From assembly GCA_014905825.1 (NCBI GenBank), contig JACGCN010000064.1:1-64000 (forward strand): a DNA stretch of 64,000 bases, written 5' to 3'. The notes under the pieces were generated by a model that was not told where the DNA came from, made no database searches, and saw only the letters and a list, made by a program, of their open reading frames with translations. The position numbers and the translations under genes were made by a program. Positions 11,968 through 22,876 of the stretch are shown piece after piece. Position 1 is the stretch's first letter. Each line of letters opens with the position of its first letter. This DNA comes from Lyophyllum atratum. Its lineage: Eukaryota > Basidiomycota > Agaricomycetes > Agaricales > Lyophyllaceae.

Positions 11968-13937
11968 ATGGCGGATACGCGGCCAAAACGTCCAGAACGT
12001 GGCAGAGATGAGGAGGATAGTTCTCGGGAGTTAGAAAGGCCTGCCAAGAGGGCAAAAACGACCTCAGACAACGAGGAGGCCCAGTTACAGGCCCAGGTGC
12101 CAGATGACGACGACGACGAAGAAGAGTTTGCCCAACCAGCCGAGGAGACTCATCCCTCTGATCTCTATCTTGATACGGCAAGCTGCCTCATTTTGTCGCG
12201 TTCAAGGGCTAACCTGTATTCTCCAGATCAATCGTGCAGTGCTGGACTTTGACTTCGAGAAAGTATGCTCTGTCTCTCTTTCCAATGTCAACATATATGG
12301 CTGTCTTGTATGCGGAAAATACTTCCAAGGACGAGGTCGGAAATCGTACGCCTATTCCCATTCAATACATGAAGATCATCATGTTTTCATTAACCTTGAC
12401 ACAACCAAGGTACACAATCTATACCCCCACTCCATGGTATCGACTAACTCAAACTATAGGTGTACGTACTCCCCGATGGGTATCCAGTCTCCGACCCGTC
12501 TTTGGAAGATATTTCATACGTTCTTGCACCGACTTTCACTCGTCGTTCGGTCGCCACGCTTTCCGCACCCGTTCATCTCGCCAAACCTTCCTATGATCTG
12601 GCTTCTAAGGCCTATCTACCTGGCTACGTTGGTCTTAATAATATTAAGAGAAACGACCACATGAATGTTGTGATACATTCTCTTCTACACATTCCGCCAT
12701 TACGTGACTTTCTCCTGCTTTCCAATTTTCGCGGGAAGGAGTCGGAACTTTTGAAGCGCTTCGCTGGCTTAGCCAAAAAAGTTTGGAACCCCCGGTTATT
12801 CAAAAGCCAAGTTAGTCCCCACGAGTTTCTGCAGGAAGTCAATCGAGCGAGCGCTGGGAAGTTCCGTCTGGAACAGCAAGGAGACCCCGTCGAGTTTCTT
12901 GGATGGCTGCTAAATCGCCTGCATAAAGACCTAGGGGGGACCAAGAAGAAGCATTCGAGTATGTGTTACACCTGAATCTTAAGTGCTCGCTATACTGAGG
13001 AGTCCTTGATAGGCATCATTTTCTCCACATTTCAAGGTGAATTGCGCGTTGAGAACCAGCAGGTTCTGGTCCGACCTGACGTCGGGGAGAATGAAAAGCC
13101 GCGATTTGACATCGGTCGAGGTATTAAACGCTCATCCTGCTCCCACATCGGATGGATGCCTGACTCTTTGTTCCATCATTAGACATCAAAGCATCTGAAT
13201 CGCCGTTCTTATTTCTTGCCGTTGACCTTCCCCCTCCGCCTTTATTTCAAGACGCTGTCGAGAAGAACATCATCCCTCAAGTCAGCATCCACTCGGTGTT
13301 AGCAAAATATGATGGGAAAACGACCCAGGTGAGTGATGGATGACCCGTTCGCTGTCTAAGCAAGATCCCTAACCTTGCCTCCCAGGAATCCCTCGGACAG
13401 CTTCGGCGTTTTAAATGCAAGCGGTTACCGCAATATATCATTCTCCACTTCAAAAGATTTACAAAAAATGCTTTCGTGGAGGAGAAAAATCCAACTATAG
13501 TCAACTTCCCTCTCCGGGGGTTAGATTTTGGAGCTTGTAAGTACTCACCATTTATGGCATGTATCGAAGAGTAATGATACCGCACCTTCAGATGTTGATA
13601 CTCCTTCCACCGATCTATCAACGCTGTACGATCTGATCGCAAATGTGACCCACGAATCAGTCGCGGGGACTACTCGCGACAAGGAGAACACTGTCTGGAA
13701 GGCGCATCTTCGAGCCGCAAGTGGTGGTGGTGAGGGTGAGAAATGGTTCATGATTCAGGATTTGATAGTGGAGGAAACCAGGAAGGAAATGATTTTCCTT
13801 GGGGAGACAGTTCTGCAGGTACGCGCTGTCTAAATGGCGCCCTATGAATGTTTGACCGATACTCCTTACAGATATGGGAGCGAAGAGCGCATGATGCGGA
13901 GGGGAATGGAGCAATGGATATTGATAAACAATCATAG
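11968..13937 (+). CDS. SAD1: Sad1/USP39-type tri-snRNP assembly factor (inactive ubiquitin protease fold)
   Basis: Required for U4/U6.U5 tri-snRNP assembly and pre-mRNA splicing in the nucleus. Eight exons sum to 529 codons. The acidic/basic N-terminal tail is followed by a ZnF-UBP domain (YGCLVCGKYFQGRGRKSYAY, HSIHEDHHVFINL) and a USP fold (LPGYVGLNNIKRNDHMNVVI, WNPRLFKSQVSPHEFLQEV, QGDPVEFLGWLLNRLHKDLG, YIILHFKRFTKNAFVEEKNP, DLIANVTHE, GEKWFMIQDL). At the position of the catalytic Cys box the sequence reads NDHMN with no cysteine, so it is predicted to lack protease activity, as USP39 does. The first intron (12178-12226) has a GC donor (GATACG/GCAAGC); no GT donor keeps the conserved LYLDT/INRAVLDFDFEK junction. 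Confidence 0.95.
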
Positions 13938-14893
13938 GTTTACGGTCGCAATGTTGGAGTTTCTTCTCGGGTTGTGGACCCCGGAATATTGTTGTTTGAC
14001 CGCGTCAAAGGAATAATATTAAATTGGATAAGACGAAAAGTCGGACATCAGGGATCTTATACTTCAATTACTCGTCAACTGAAGCCGCCACCACTGGTAC
14101 ATCATTCCGCCTTAGATTCGAGTGTTCGACAGCATCAGCACCACGGTTTGTGCTTTCGTTTCGCGTTCGATTGACTCTTTCATCATCGAGTTGTCAATTA
14201 TGTTGATAATATAAACCCATGGAACGACTTCCTTCACATACCTTTCCTGCTCTTGGAGGTTTTCGAGAATCATAGGTTTGAAAATGTATACCCCAGAGAC
14301 GATTCCTGGAGCTCATCTCAGTTGTTTACACCTCTAACAGTTAGAAGTAGACCTGCACCTGTTACAGTCGCGACCAAGTAAGGTGAAACGCGTCGAAGCA
14401 TCTGTTGAAGTGGTGACAGAGGAGAAAGGCTGATATCCAATTCTTCGAATTGTCTGGGATCGTGAGAAGACATGTGTTTCAACTTTACAACTCCGCGGCT
14501 AGTGAGATACTTCTTGAAGACTTCGGTAAAATTACTTCTCCACTGCTGCGGGATTGTAATGATAGCTGGCCGAGTTATAATAGTATATACGAGGCGCCAG
14601 AAATTAAACTCTACGCGACTCGGATGTGACGCTCGCGCCCCGACACGAATAAGACAGCATCCGACCCCATAAAATTCTTGTCAGCATGTGCACACTAATT
14701 CATATGGGATCTAGGTCATGAGGACTTCTACATAACCGAGAGGATGGTTTATACACGAAGTAGCTATTTATGTGTAAAAGAGCAAGTATAGTGACGCAGA
14801 AAAAAATAGGTGACATTGGCAGTATTAGTATCATACAGAGCTCATATTCGAGGCAGTGGATTTCGAAGACGTAGTCCAATCCGAACGTCATGT
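13938..14893. other. Intergenic region between SAD1 and the dsRBD mini-gene cluster
   Basis: About 0.95 kb between convergent transcription units. Only short unrelated open frames with stop-rich flanks are visible. I see no family match, tRNA or repeat. Confidence 0.4.
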
Positions 14894-15330
14894 TCATATA
14901 ATAGCCTTGATGATACACAGACATCAGCAAGGTATGACATTGACAAAAGTGAGAAGAACCTACGTCTAGGGCTTGCCTCGCAGCGGCCTGCTTCGCTGTC
15001 GATTTATTGCTTGCTACACCGACACCTTTGACTTCGCCGCCAACTAATGGGTATGCTTGTGAAAGTGACCGAGTCGATGAAATAGGACAACGTACTCTTG
15101 CATTGGACGGTCCATACAGCTTCGCTACTTGGACCTGTCTGTGACTCCGCGTAGCTTATAAGTTGGGATTGTCCTTTTTTTGCGAGATCTGGTGGGCAAG
15201 TTCGTAAGAAAACAAAAAAAACCAAGACGGTGCCTCACAGTTATGTAAACTGGTAGTAGAGTTAGTAGCTTTAAACCTGTGAGCGTAACATTCGATGATA
15301 CAGAAGATAAGGGGACGTACTCGTCGACAT
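14894..15330 (-). CDS. Single-domain dsRNA-binding mini-protein, copy A (74 aa)
   Basis: Five exons (15330-15321, 15268-15239, 15188-15096, 15043-14964, 14905-14894) give 74 residues. The product is almost exactly one dsRBD: helix 1 (LHNYLAKKGQSQLISY), the strand region with TGPSSEAVWTVQCKI, the turn GGEVKGVGVAS, then the RNA-contacting helix 2 (NKSTAKQAAARQALDAII). dsRBDs bind A-form dsRNA through helix 1, the loop after strand 1, and a basic helix-2 N-terminus; here K occurs in NKSTAKQAA. The ATG (ATGTCGACGA before a GTACGT donor) parallels copy B, whose first exon is ATGTCGACAG. Intron 1's acceptor (AAAG at 15269) was chosen because it restores frame and gives the T/S-rich N-terminus shared with copy B. 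No catalytic domain is fused. The role is unknown; RNA silencing or antiviral modulation is conjecture. Confidence 0.72.
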
Positions 15331-16396
15331 TGGCAGTTGCGAAAGAGATGAATGAGTACAAGGAGGATAATTCGTTGGATTAGAAGGCGTAAGCAGCAGG
15401 CCTTTTGTATTGCTCCCGGGCGACTATCCGGGTATCTTTTCGACTCCGGGGTTGACAAATGGGTTTTAGTACCGTTCAATTGACCGAACGCCGTTTCACT
15501 AGAACAGTCCCGTATATCGGCCATGGCAGAGAATCTGACAGGAATGAAATCCCGTCACGGTCCTTGAGTTAGTGATCTGTTCCAGATAAAAGCGGAATGC
15601 ATGTCACCTGGTCCAGTTTGCAGTATGTCAGTGGCGTCATCGCAAGAAAGATCCAGGGGTTTGTCGAACATATCGAGATCCATGGAAGCGAGCAGGAACG
15701 AAGAGAATAGGATACCTATGGACTTAATCCAAATAGACAGCAGATGATCTCAACATTCCACAAAGCTGGTGTCAACGGCGGCTTGTTATAACCGCCTCCA
15801 ACGGAGCCTTTCATGCAGTGTTGAACCAATAAACACGATGAGAGCGCCCGTAGTTGATGACGTGATGTTTGATAGCGATGTAGATGTGTTCGGACTGCGT
15901 CCAACTCTTGTCCTGATCTGCCTCATGTTCGCGAGGACCCAGGAAACGAGGCGATCGTGACTGTGCGGAGTTGTCAAGAGATTGTGGTCGTCGCGTCACG
16001 CGTCAGCGGCGGCAAGTGAACAAATCTCCGCGTCTAACATCAAAGCCGTCCTGTGCATGTCGTATGCGAAGCCGCCAGTGTCCCAAGGAGACAGTGGACG
16101 CAGGTAGATGGCGAGAGACTGAGCTCGGGCCGTGCTAACCGATTCCCTGGACACTGGATATGCAAGATGATCTCTAGGAGACATCTAAACAGGGACAGTC
16201 CGTGAGTCGCGCGTAGCCCTTTCTTGGAGATGCACCATAGAGTGCAATTTCACTGGAGTAGACGCATTTATGGTCAGCATAGACCTTAGAAGTGGCTGTC
16301 TGACTGTTCCGATGGAGGTTAACGACACCGTTGGATAAATACTAGTTCCGATAAACATGGGTGAGAGTCCCTAACTCGTTCTCGTAACCAGTGATG
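15331..16396. other. Spacer between dsRBD copies A and B
   Basis: About 1.07 kb. Minus-strand open frames at 15.8-16.2 kb (one of 62 codons, 15996-16184, containing DTGGFAYDMHRTALMLDAEI) look mildly protein-like, but I could not join them into a gene or match them to dsRBD or any other family. It may hold a decayed copy. Otherwise nothing is recognised. Confidence 0.35.
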
Positions 16397-16790
16397 TCAG
16401 GCGCCAAGTTCCTCGATCAAAGATTCCAAAGCAGCTTTTGCCGCATTGTCTCTGGCAACATGCTTGTGTGTACCGGTTCCCGTTCCGCGTTCTACGCCGT
16501 TGACTTTCATGATAGACAACTGTTAGCAATCTGATTATAGATAAAGGAGCTGAAATTACTTTTACATATCGAGGTCCATGTCGGGGCAGTCTTTGGACCA
16601 GATGTGGAGTGATGCCAGCTCAGCGAAGCAAGCATGTTTCTATTTTGGAGATCTGAATTGGGTTTGAAAGGACGTAAATTTGTAGATAACGTGAACCCAC
16701 AGTTATTTAGGTTAGAGGTACCTCCTGAAAGATGAGAATGTTAGCTCTCGGTGGTGGTTGTTACGCTTGAGAAGATATACCTGTCGACAT
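16397..16790 (-). CDS. Single-domain dsRNA-binding mini-protein, copy B (75 aa)
   Basis: Four exons (16790-16781, 16724-16701, 16652-16566, 16503-16397) sum to 228 nt including the TGA. The predicted protein is one complete dsRBD: helix 1 (NNYLQNRNMLASLSWHHS), the canonical SGPKTAPTWTSIF strand segment, NGVERGTGTGTHKHVARD, and helix 2 (NAAKAALESLIEELGA). The G-x-G-x-G turn followed by a basic THKHVARD helix-2 start is the usual dsRNA-phosphate contact. Branch-site-like GCTAAC precedes the second exon. Two introns sit at the same positions and phase (phase 1, before the helix-1 Tyr and after strand 2) as in copies A and C, so the three are tandem paralogues. Nothing else is fused. The cellular role is unknown. 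Confidence 0.8.
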
Positions 16791-17542
16791 CTTTCGCCTG
16801 AGCTTGAGTCTACGGTCTTCAGCAGAAGACCAGCTTTATACCATCGTCGCTTCGACTGCAGCTGGAGCATGACGCCTCGTTTCTTCATTCATTAGGGAAC
16901 CATGAAATGTCATTCATTGGAAGCTGGTGATAGAAGACCCGGGATACTGTGCGCTGTGCTTGAAGGTTCACAATGGGAGCACTCAGCCTAGAAGCACGAC
17001 ATAAGATGACAGAAACACAAAATACGCACTAAGACACGCGCGCAGTCGTGCGCACCACAGTCATTCTTGACACTCGCAAGAAAGAACTCGCGGAGAATTA
17101 TGAACTCGCCAGGGTGCGATCTCGAGTAGGGATTCATCTGCTCTTACAGGAAGGTCCGAATGGTCCATGAGGGTCTTCGAAAAGCTGCGGGGAAAAAAGA
17201 TAGATTGGCATGAGGAAGCCTCGATACGACGGTGACCTTGACTCGCGTTTCGTGAGTTGCTTCAGAATAGCTGCTTGGTCAAGGCATGTCGGAGTGTAGA
17301 GGTTGCAAGTAAATAGTAATAAATTCCAAAAATTAAACATAACAGATTATGTAACCGAGCATATAGGGAAGAAAGACTTAGTAGGCGCCACTCTCCGGAC
17401 AGTCGGGAACGGAAGTCTAAATATGTGGCGCTATCATCTGTATATCGGGTTGACCAGTTGGTAAACTAAGAGTGAAGTAAAGGATCCAGATACCGTTGAG
17501 TACTCACGTTACACTGTCCTCAGGCTACCAATATCAGAAATC
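16791..17542. other. Spacer between dsRBD copies B and C
   Basis: About 0.75 kb. It should contain the promoter of copy B and the 3' end of copy C. No further dsRBD signature, other gene or repeat was found. Confidence 0.4.
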
Positions 17543-17873
17543 TTAGTAGCCTTGCGCGACCAGCGCCATGGCTTTTCCGGCTGCATCAGCCTGGGCTGCT
17601 CTCTTGCTTCTTCCTTCGCCTGTGGCCCATGCTGCCTCACCCACTTTCCACGACATTAGCCTAGTATTAGGGGTCCTAGGAGACAACACTTACAGTAGAC
17701 GGTCGCAAACCATTGTTCATCATTCTGTGGGCCTTTGGCGGTGTATTCGTAGCGAACAGCTTGTCCACGAAGCTGCCCTTGTGTATTGAACTCGTTTATG
17801 TAATCTTGTCAACGATTAGTCAATGTACAAGGAGGGGAAACCGCTTCGTTACGCCACCTTTCTTGCTGGCCAT
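17543..17873 (-). CDS. Single-domain dsRNA-binding mini-protein, copy C (75 aa)
   Basis: Three exons (17873-17858, 17804-17694, 17643-17543) sum to 228 nt including the TAA, the same length as copy B. The protein starts MASKKDYINEFNTQGQLRGQ (helix 1), continues with the classic YEYTAKGPQNDEQWFATVY strand region, then LGEAAWATGEGRSKRAAQ and helix 2 (ADAAGKAMALVAQGY). GEGRSKRAAQ matches the G-x-G-x-S-K-K-x-A signature that grips the dsRNA phosphate backbone. The N-terminus is shorter than in A and B because it lacks their extra small exon. Intron phases at the two shared positions are identical. It is diverged from A and B at most residues, so the duplication is old or selection is diversifying. 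Confidence 0.8.
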
Positions 17874-20800
17874 CGAAAATTAGGTTCTCTGGAATGTGGA
17901 ATACGCCGATTGCCTCGAAGGAATTGATGAAAAGGTGGAAAACTTGGGAGGCATTTTATAACACCTTTATGGAGGCTTAAAGCTGTTGCGATGACTCTAT
18001 TGATGTGCACAGGCGTTTCGGCCTTCATAGAGGAAAAAAAATAGAGTAGCTGTTTTACGAGCATCGTGACAATCCAGTACAAAAGGATACACAGTCGGGA
18101 TTTGAGAGCATGCCTTGTACAACCACTGCCATCCGTAGTGGCGGGGTTCGATCCCGGTTGTAGATCTTATTTGATACGCCGAATGGAGGAATATTCGCTG
18201 GAGGGAAACCTATGATCAACAGATAAAGAGCCGCAAAAAGAAGTTTGGCAGCTGAAACCGACTTGAATAACGCATCCGGTTCATCAGTCCATGCGCTGAG
18301 TGGAGAACAACACTTGTGAATCGGGGAATCCAAACACATAAAAAACAAAGCACGTCAATATGCGAAAAGGAGATGAGATATCGAGGAGCGAAGAGGATGG
18401 AGATGTGGGTGACAGGGAGTATGGACGGGAGGTTGTACTTGGAATATACTGTGAAGCCATCGAATGCTATAGAGGAATAAGCCTCGCGAAGGCGTGCACG
18501 CGTACTCGCACTCACGAAGGCCGAGAGCGGGGTTACGGGTTGTCCAGCCTTCGGCTTGTACGACGGAGGTAAGGTTTATCACTGAAATTGTTGCAAATAA
18601 GTAAGGCGCTTGTTGGGCGCTCCGGCGGTGAGTCGGTGCCTTGGGCGCCTAAGAAAAGGAGCTAGAGGGAGTTGGAAGAGGCATCATCACTGAAATAAGC
18701 GACAGATGACGCAGGTGCGGCTACAAAGTATAAGGTAAGGCGAAAATCAATTGTTTTCAACATCATATGGCAAAGATAGTGATTCCGAGGGCACTTACTT
18801 TGCTATACTACGCTCCACCAGAGACGACCTTGTCACTGGGTATGCTGTGAGAGGTGTGTGATTTTAGGGAACATTTGACTGTCGACTAACGCGGGGTGAA
18901 ACGACCCGCAATGAAGTCGCACACGTCTCAGGTAAGAGGCAATCAAGGAGTTCGCCGCTCACTATCAACGGCTGAATCTTCCTGAAGAACCATCGCTCGT
19001 CAAGAGCCCCGCAGCAAGGTCTTTGCGATATATTGAATTGCGCAAAATGTTATGCGAAGGGCGGTAGTTACTTACCAATTACGTCTCAGATCGATGTGAA
19101 CAACTGCTGGCTGTCTTCACATAAAGCCATTTCCGTCCGCGGGTGTGTTTTCAGGGTAACATAGATGTAGCCCCCAAGATGTTCTTCACGGCTCCAGTGT
19201 GCTTTGCCCGCATTCTTTCGATCGTCCTGCGGAACTACAGGATAGAACTTCGGCTTCGCCGCAGTTGGTGGAATCACCGGAATGTCAACATTATAGCAAA
19301 TATTGCCACTGCCCGTCCTGCTGGCCAAGGAATAACTTTTCTGCGAATAAAACGGAAATGAAAAATTAACATGACATAGGTGCTCTGAAAAATAAATAAA
19401 TAAATACTGTGTCATTGCTGTAGGCGAAGCCAAAGCATTACCCGAGCGGGTAATCAGATGAGAAATATTAATCATCTTGTTGCGGATTTTTGTAGCACGC
19501 ACCCGCTTTCTGCGGCACGTAAGAAAGACAAAGCAAAAATGGGGGTATAAAGTCAGGTACCCGAGCTTCTGTCACCATAAAAATGCTGGGATCCAATGAC
19601 TTACTCAGTAATGTCCACCGTTGATCACGCTTCGGAAATACCGCACAAAGAGAGTCAAAATAGCGATTGGCGTTTAGATCATGTCAAAGCGGTGCTAGCT
19701 GTAGTCCCTGGCGAGATCCACGAAGCAGTTAGGCGCCTGGGGCTAAGTACGCCATGATTAAACGCCCTGCACGGATAAATCTTCACTCCGGGGATAGTAT
19801 GACTGATAATGCACCAGTGTGCTGTTGATACAATAAATTCTGATTAGCGTTGTATTTCCTGCGATATGGACACCGCCAAGGAAATACAAGAGACAAGACT
19901 TAGAGTTGACGACAGGCAACTTGCGTTTCGAGCAAAAAAAACAACAATGCTAAGCGCCTGGAACCCAAGTATGACACCACCGGTTCGTAATCCTGTGAGA
20001 CGGAGCCGCACCATGAACGATTCATCTGCGCCACGCACTAGCATCGATGGATATATCATTAAGTAGTTGAGACGGGGCTGTAGGTGCCTAGCTTCGGCAA
20101 CGTCAAACCGCGTCAAGGCAACGTTTGTTGGAGCGGCCAGGTGTCAGACAGAAAGGTTGATCACGAGAGACATCACAGGACGACAACCGCCAGGCGCGAG
20201 CGCTCAAAGGGGTGCGGGTCTACAAGTCTGCAGCAGTTCCTTAGAGCCATTCAAGATTGGACCTGCATTGACGGTCGGGTTGATCTATCAATTGACTCCG
20301 TTGGAGTTAGGGGTGAGGGGTTGCAAGACGGTGAGTTCGCCGAATGTTGAAGACTGCTGTGCTATGGTATCAACGAAATTGATCAATTATCAGTTCGACT
20401 TGCCTAATTGATGGAAGGTAACAGTTTCAGCGGGAGCACTTTTGGGAGAACACGATCTGACCACACACCTTGTATATACGTACTTTGTTTATCGGTCACC
20501 GGTCCTTGACTCCAAGGGTTTCGAACACAGAGCAAAAGTGAGACAGAGAAATCAGTTAATGGACCTGGTGACCACCAAGACCTCACATGAAATATTTTTG
20601 AGCATGGGCCCGCGTCGCATGCGACAGGTGGGTAGATGGCATCAGCCAACGTCGCTTGTAATGGGAATGTTACCGAGGTGCCCAGCAACAAAATGGTCAG
20701 GGAGAATAAAGGATGTTGGTGTCATTAAGGGAATAACAGTAGTCCCGGTGCTGTGACCTGCTCTTTGGAATTTCTGGACGAGAGCAAAGGGGTATCGGGA

Positions 20801-21167
20801 ATCTCTGCGTGGGTCGGAGTCAATGTCGGCAATGCGGCAATTTGCGGGCGTATGGGTCAGCAAATGGCAAGATCATTCCATCAGTTGTAGACAGGCTGTC
20901 CACGCAAACTCTCCTTTCCCACTCTTCAACACCCCCCACCGTCGTCCCCAACGACCTGAAAGCACCTGACGGCACTCTTTACGACGTCTGGTCTACTCAA
21001 CCCTGCTTTGGTCGACACCTGGTTACTTTCCTGACACCGTCGTCTTGTCATTTTTCGCCTCCCCTACAAGTGTATGTGGGCCTGGTGACCAACATCTTGT
21101 GCCCGCTTATACTTATATCCTCTTCAAAGGCTTCCCATAACGCACCCTCGATTATTGAAGGTTCACT
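17874..21167. other. 3.3-kb gene-poor region between the dsRBD cluster and the G-beta gene
   Basis: I see no confidently coding segment. There are short AT-rich tracts, including an (AAAT)n microsatellite at about 19387-19406. A + strand stretch near 18.9-19.07 kb reads IKEFAAHYQRLNLPEEPS but is isolated. A B-box-like GGTTCGATCC lies at about 18145-18154 without a foldable tRNA. The last 200 bp before 21168 are pyrimidine-rich with TATA-like words (about 21107-21120) and probably form the G-beta promoter. Confidence 0.4.
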
Positions 21168-22440
21168 ATGTCTCAAAATCAAGGTGATATTCAAGAGCGG
21201 ATTGCCGCTGCCCGCAGAGAGGCGGAGAGTCTGAAGGAAAAGATTCGTACTAAGAAGGAGTCATCAGCGGACACAAGTTGTAAGTCAATGCTGGTTCTCA
21301 GGTCTACTTCAGTCTCTCGGGTTTTGACTATGAGCGCTCTAGTGCGTGCTATGGCGGCAGAAGTGGATGCCCTGCCCCGCATTGTTATGCGACCGCGGCG
21401 TGCCCTCCGTGGACATCTTGCTAAGATCTACGCCATGCACTGGGCGACCGACAGGAGGCATCTAGTATCCGCCTCGCAAGACGGTAAACTCATAGTCTGG
21501 GATGCCTACACCACAAACAAGGTTCACGCTATTCCCCTCCGGTCCAGCTGGGTCATGACTTGTGCATACTCACCTTCTGGCAACTTCGTCGCCTGTGGTG
21601 GTCTGGATAATATCTGCTCCATCTACAATCTCAATAACAGGGATGGAACAAATGCGAGGGGAGCCCGTGAACTGAGTGCACATTCCGGTTATCTCTCATG
21701 CTGCCGATTTATCAATGACCGACAAATTGTCACGAGCTCTGGTGACATGACGTGCATGCTATGGGATATCGAAGCTGGTGTACGAGTAGTGGAATTCAGT
21801 GACCATACTGGTGATGTGATGAGGTGCGTCACTTTTGTCGTCCCTCGTTACATATTTGTTGATGCATCCGCGTTTCCAGCTTGTCTCTTGGTCCGAACCA
21901 AAACGTCTTTGTATCCGGTGCATGCGACGCAACGGCTAAGCTCTGGGACATTCGCAGCGGTCGTGCAACACAGACCTTCACTGGACACGAATCAGATATC
22001 AATGCTGTGCAGTACGTCATGTGATCTTGAGCAAAAATCCGACGTTCTCATCTTTTCCCCAGATTTTTCCCCAATGGTGACGCGTTCGCGACGGGGTCCG
22101 ACGACGCATCCTGCCGTTTGTTCGATATTCGTGCTGACCGTGAATTAAACGCCTTCACGCACGACAACATCCTTTGCGGTATCACCTCTGTCGCTTTCTC
22201 CATCTCTGGCCGCATTCTGTTTGGTGGTTATGATGACTGGACTTGCAACGTCTGGGATACATTGAAAGGAGAGCGCGTCGGTGTCCTTACAGGTCACGAA
22301 AACAGGGTCAGTTGTCTGGGTGTCAGCACAGACGGTATGGCTCTGTGCACCGGCAGTTGGGACAGCACACTCAGGGTTCGCCTTTTTCATGACATATTCT
22401 CAGTCTCAATCTCACCCGTATCCTATAGGTCTGGGCCTAG
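21168..22440 (+). CDS. GPB1: Heterotrimeric G-protein beta subunit
   Basis: A WD40 propeller partner of G-alpha/G-gamma at the plasma membrane; in basidiomycetes it takes part in pheromone and nutrient signalling. Five exons sum to 349 codons, the usual G-beta length. An N-terminal coiled coil ([20 protein letters not shown]) for G-gamma binding precedes seven WD repeats. Recognisable blades include [78 protein letters not shown] and [12 protein letters not shown], ending in [11 protein letters not shown]. The last exon is only 12 nt (VWA-stop), after a 53-nt intron. No irregular residues were noted. Confidence 0.95.
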
Positions 22441-22876
22441 TCATATGCTCGTGGAATTCTGCATCAATTTGTTTATATACCTTACCTCCCCAAGCCTTAT
22501 GTTTGCCCCTTGGACGAAAACAATTTTTGCTCACTCCCCTTCCGTTATTCGTCGTCGCGTCTGTTATTCCATTATCATGCAACTATTACTCACTTGCGAA
22601 CCACCCGAACCACGATGGAAGTGGGCGCCTCGCGTCGGTCTTTACTGTTTGCGTAGCACTCTCAAACTCGTCATATAGCCACGGCGTCCAACCCCCGCTA
22701 TTACCACTACTTATACTCCTTTCCGTGTTCATTCATCTTCTCAGGTCTTCGTATATACTGGCAATTTTATTTTATGACTTTGGATTTTTGGACATGACGT
22801 GCAAGTACAGAACACGTGTAAACACGCCTCGTTAAACTAGCTCTTATAATTAACCTCCACTGCTCGTCTCTGTAAG
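22441..22876. other. Spacer between the G-beta and golgin-like genes
   Basis: About 0.43 kb. It holds the 3' UTR of the G-beta gene and the promoter of the next gene; a pyrimidine-rich tract lies at 22690-22770. No coding sequence is supported. Confidence 0.5.

Noticed and set aside
18100..18175. Possible tRNA or SINE (GGTTCGATCC B-box).
   Set aside because: The T-arm does not pair beyond two bases with the loop in register, and no acceptor stem or A-box can be placed 50-60 bp upstream.
18900..19500. A fourth dsRBD copy or transposon fragment in the 18.9-19.5 kb frames.
   Set aside because: The peptides (IKEFAAHYQRLNLPEEPS on +, AHWSREEHLGGYIYVTLK on -) lack the G-P and G-x-G signatures and have no matching exons at the conserved splice positions.
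20067..20411. The + frame containing WTCIDGRV as a dsRBD-like strand.
   Set aside because: Neither helix 1 nor the basic helix-2 start is present; the resemblance is limited to three residues.
11331..22095. Other ACGCGT words (for example in RSM22, at 14.4, 16.0 and 18.5 kb, and in the G-beta gene) as MBF sites.
   Set aside because: They are single copies, mostly inside coding or spacer sequence, and occur about as often as expected by chance.
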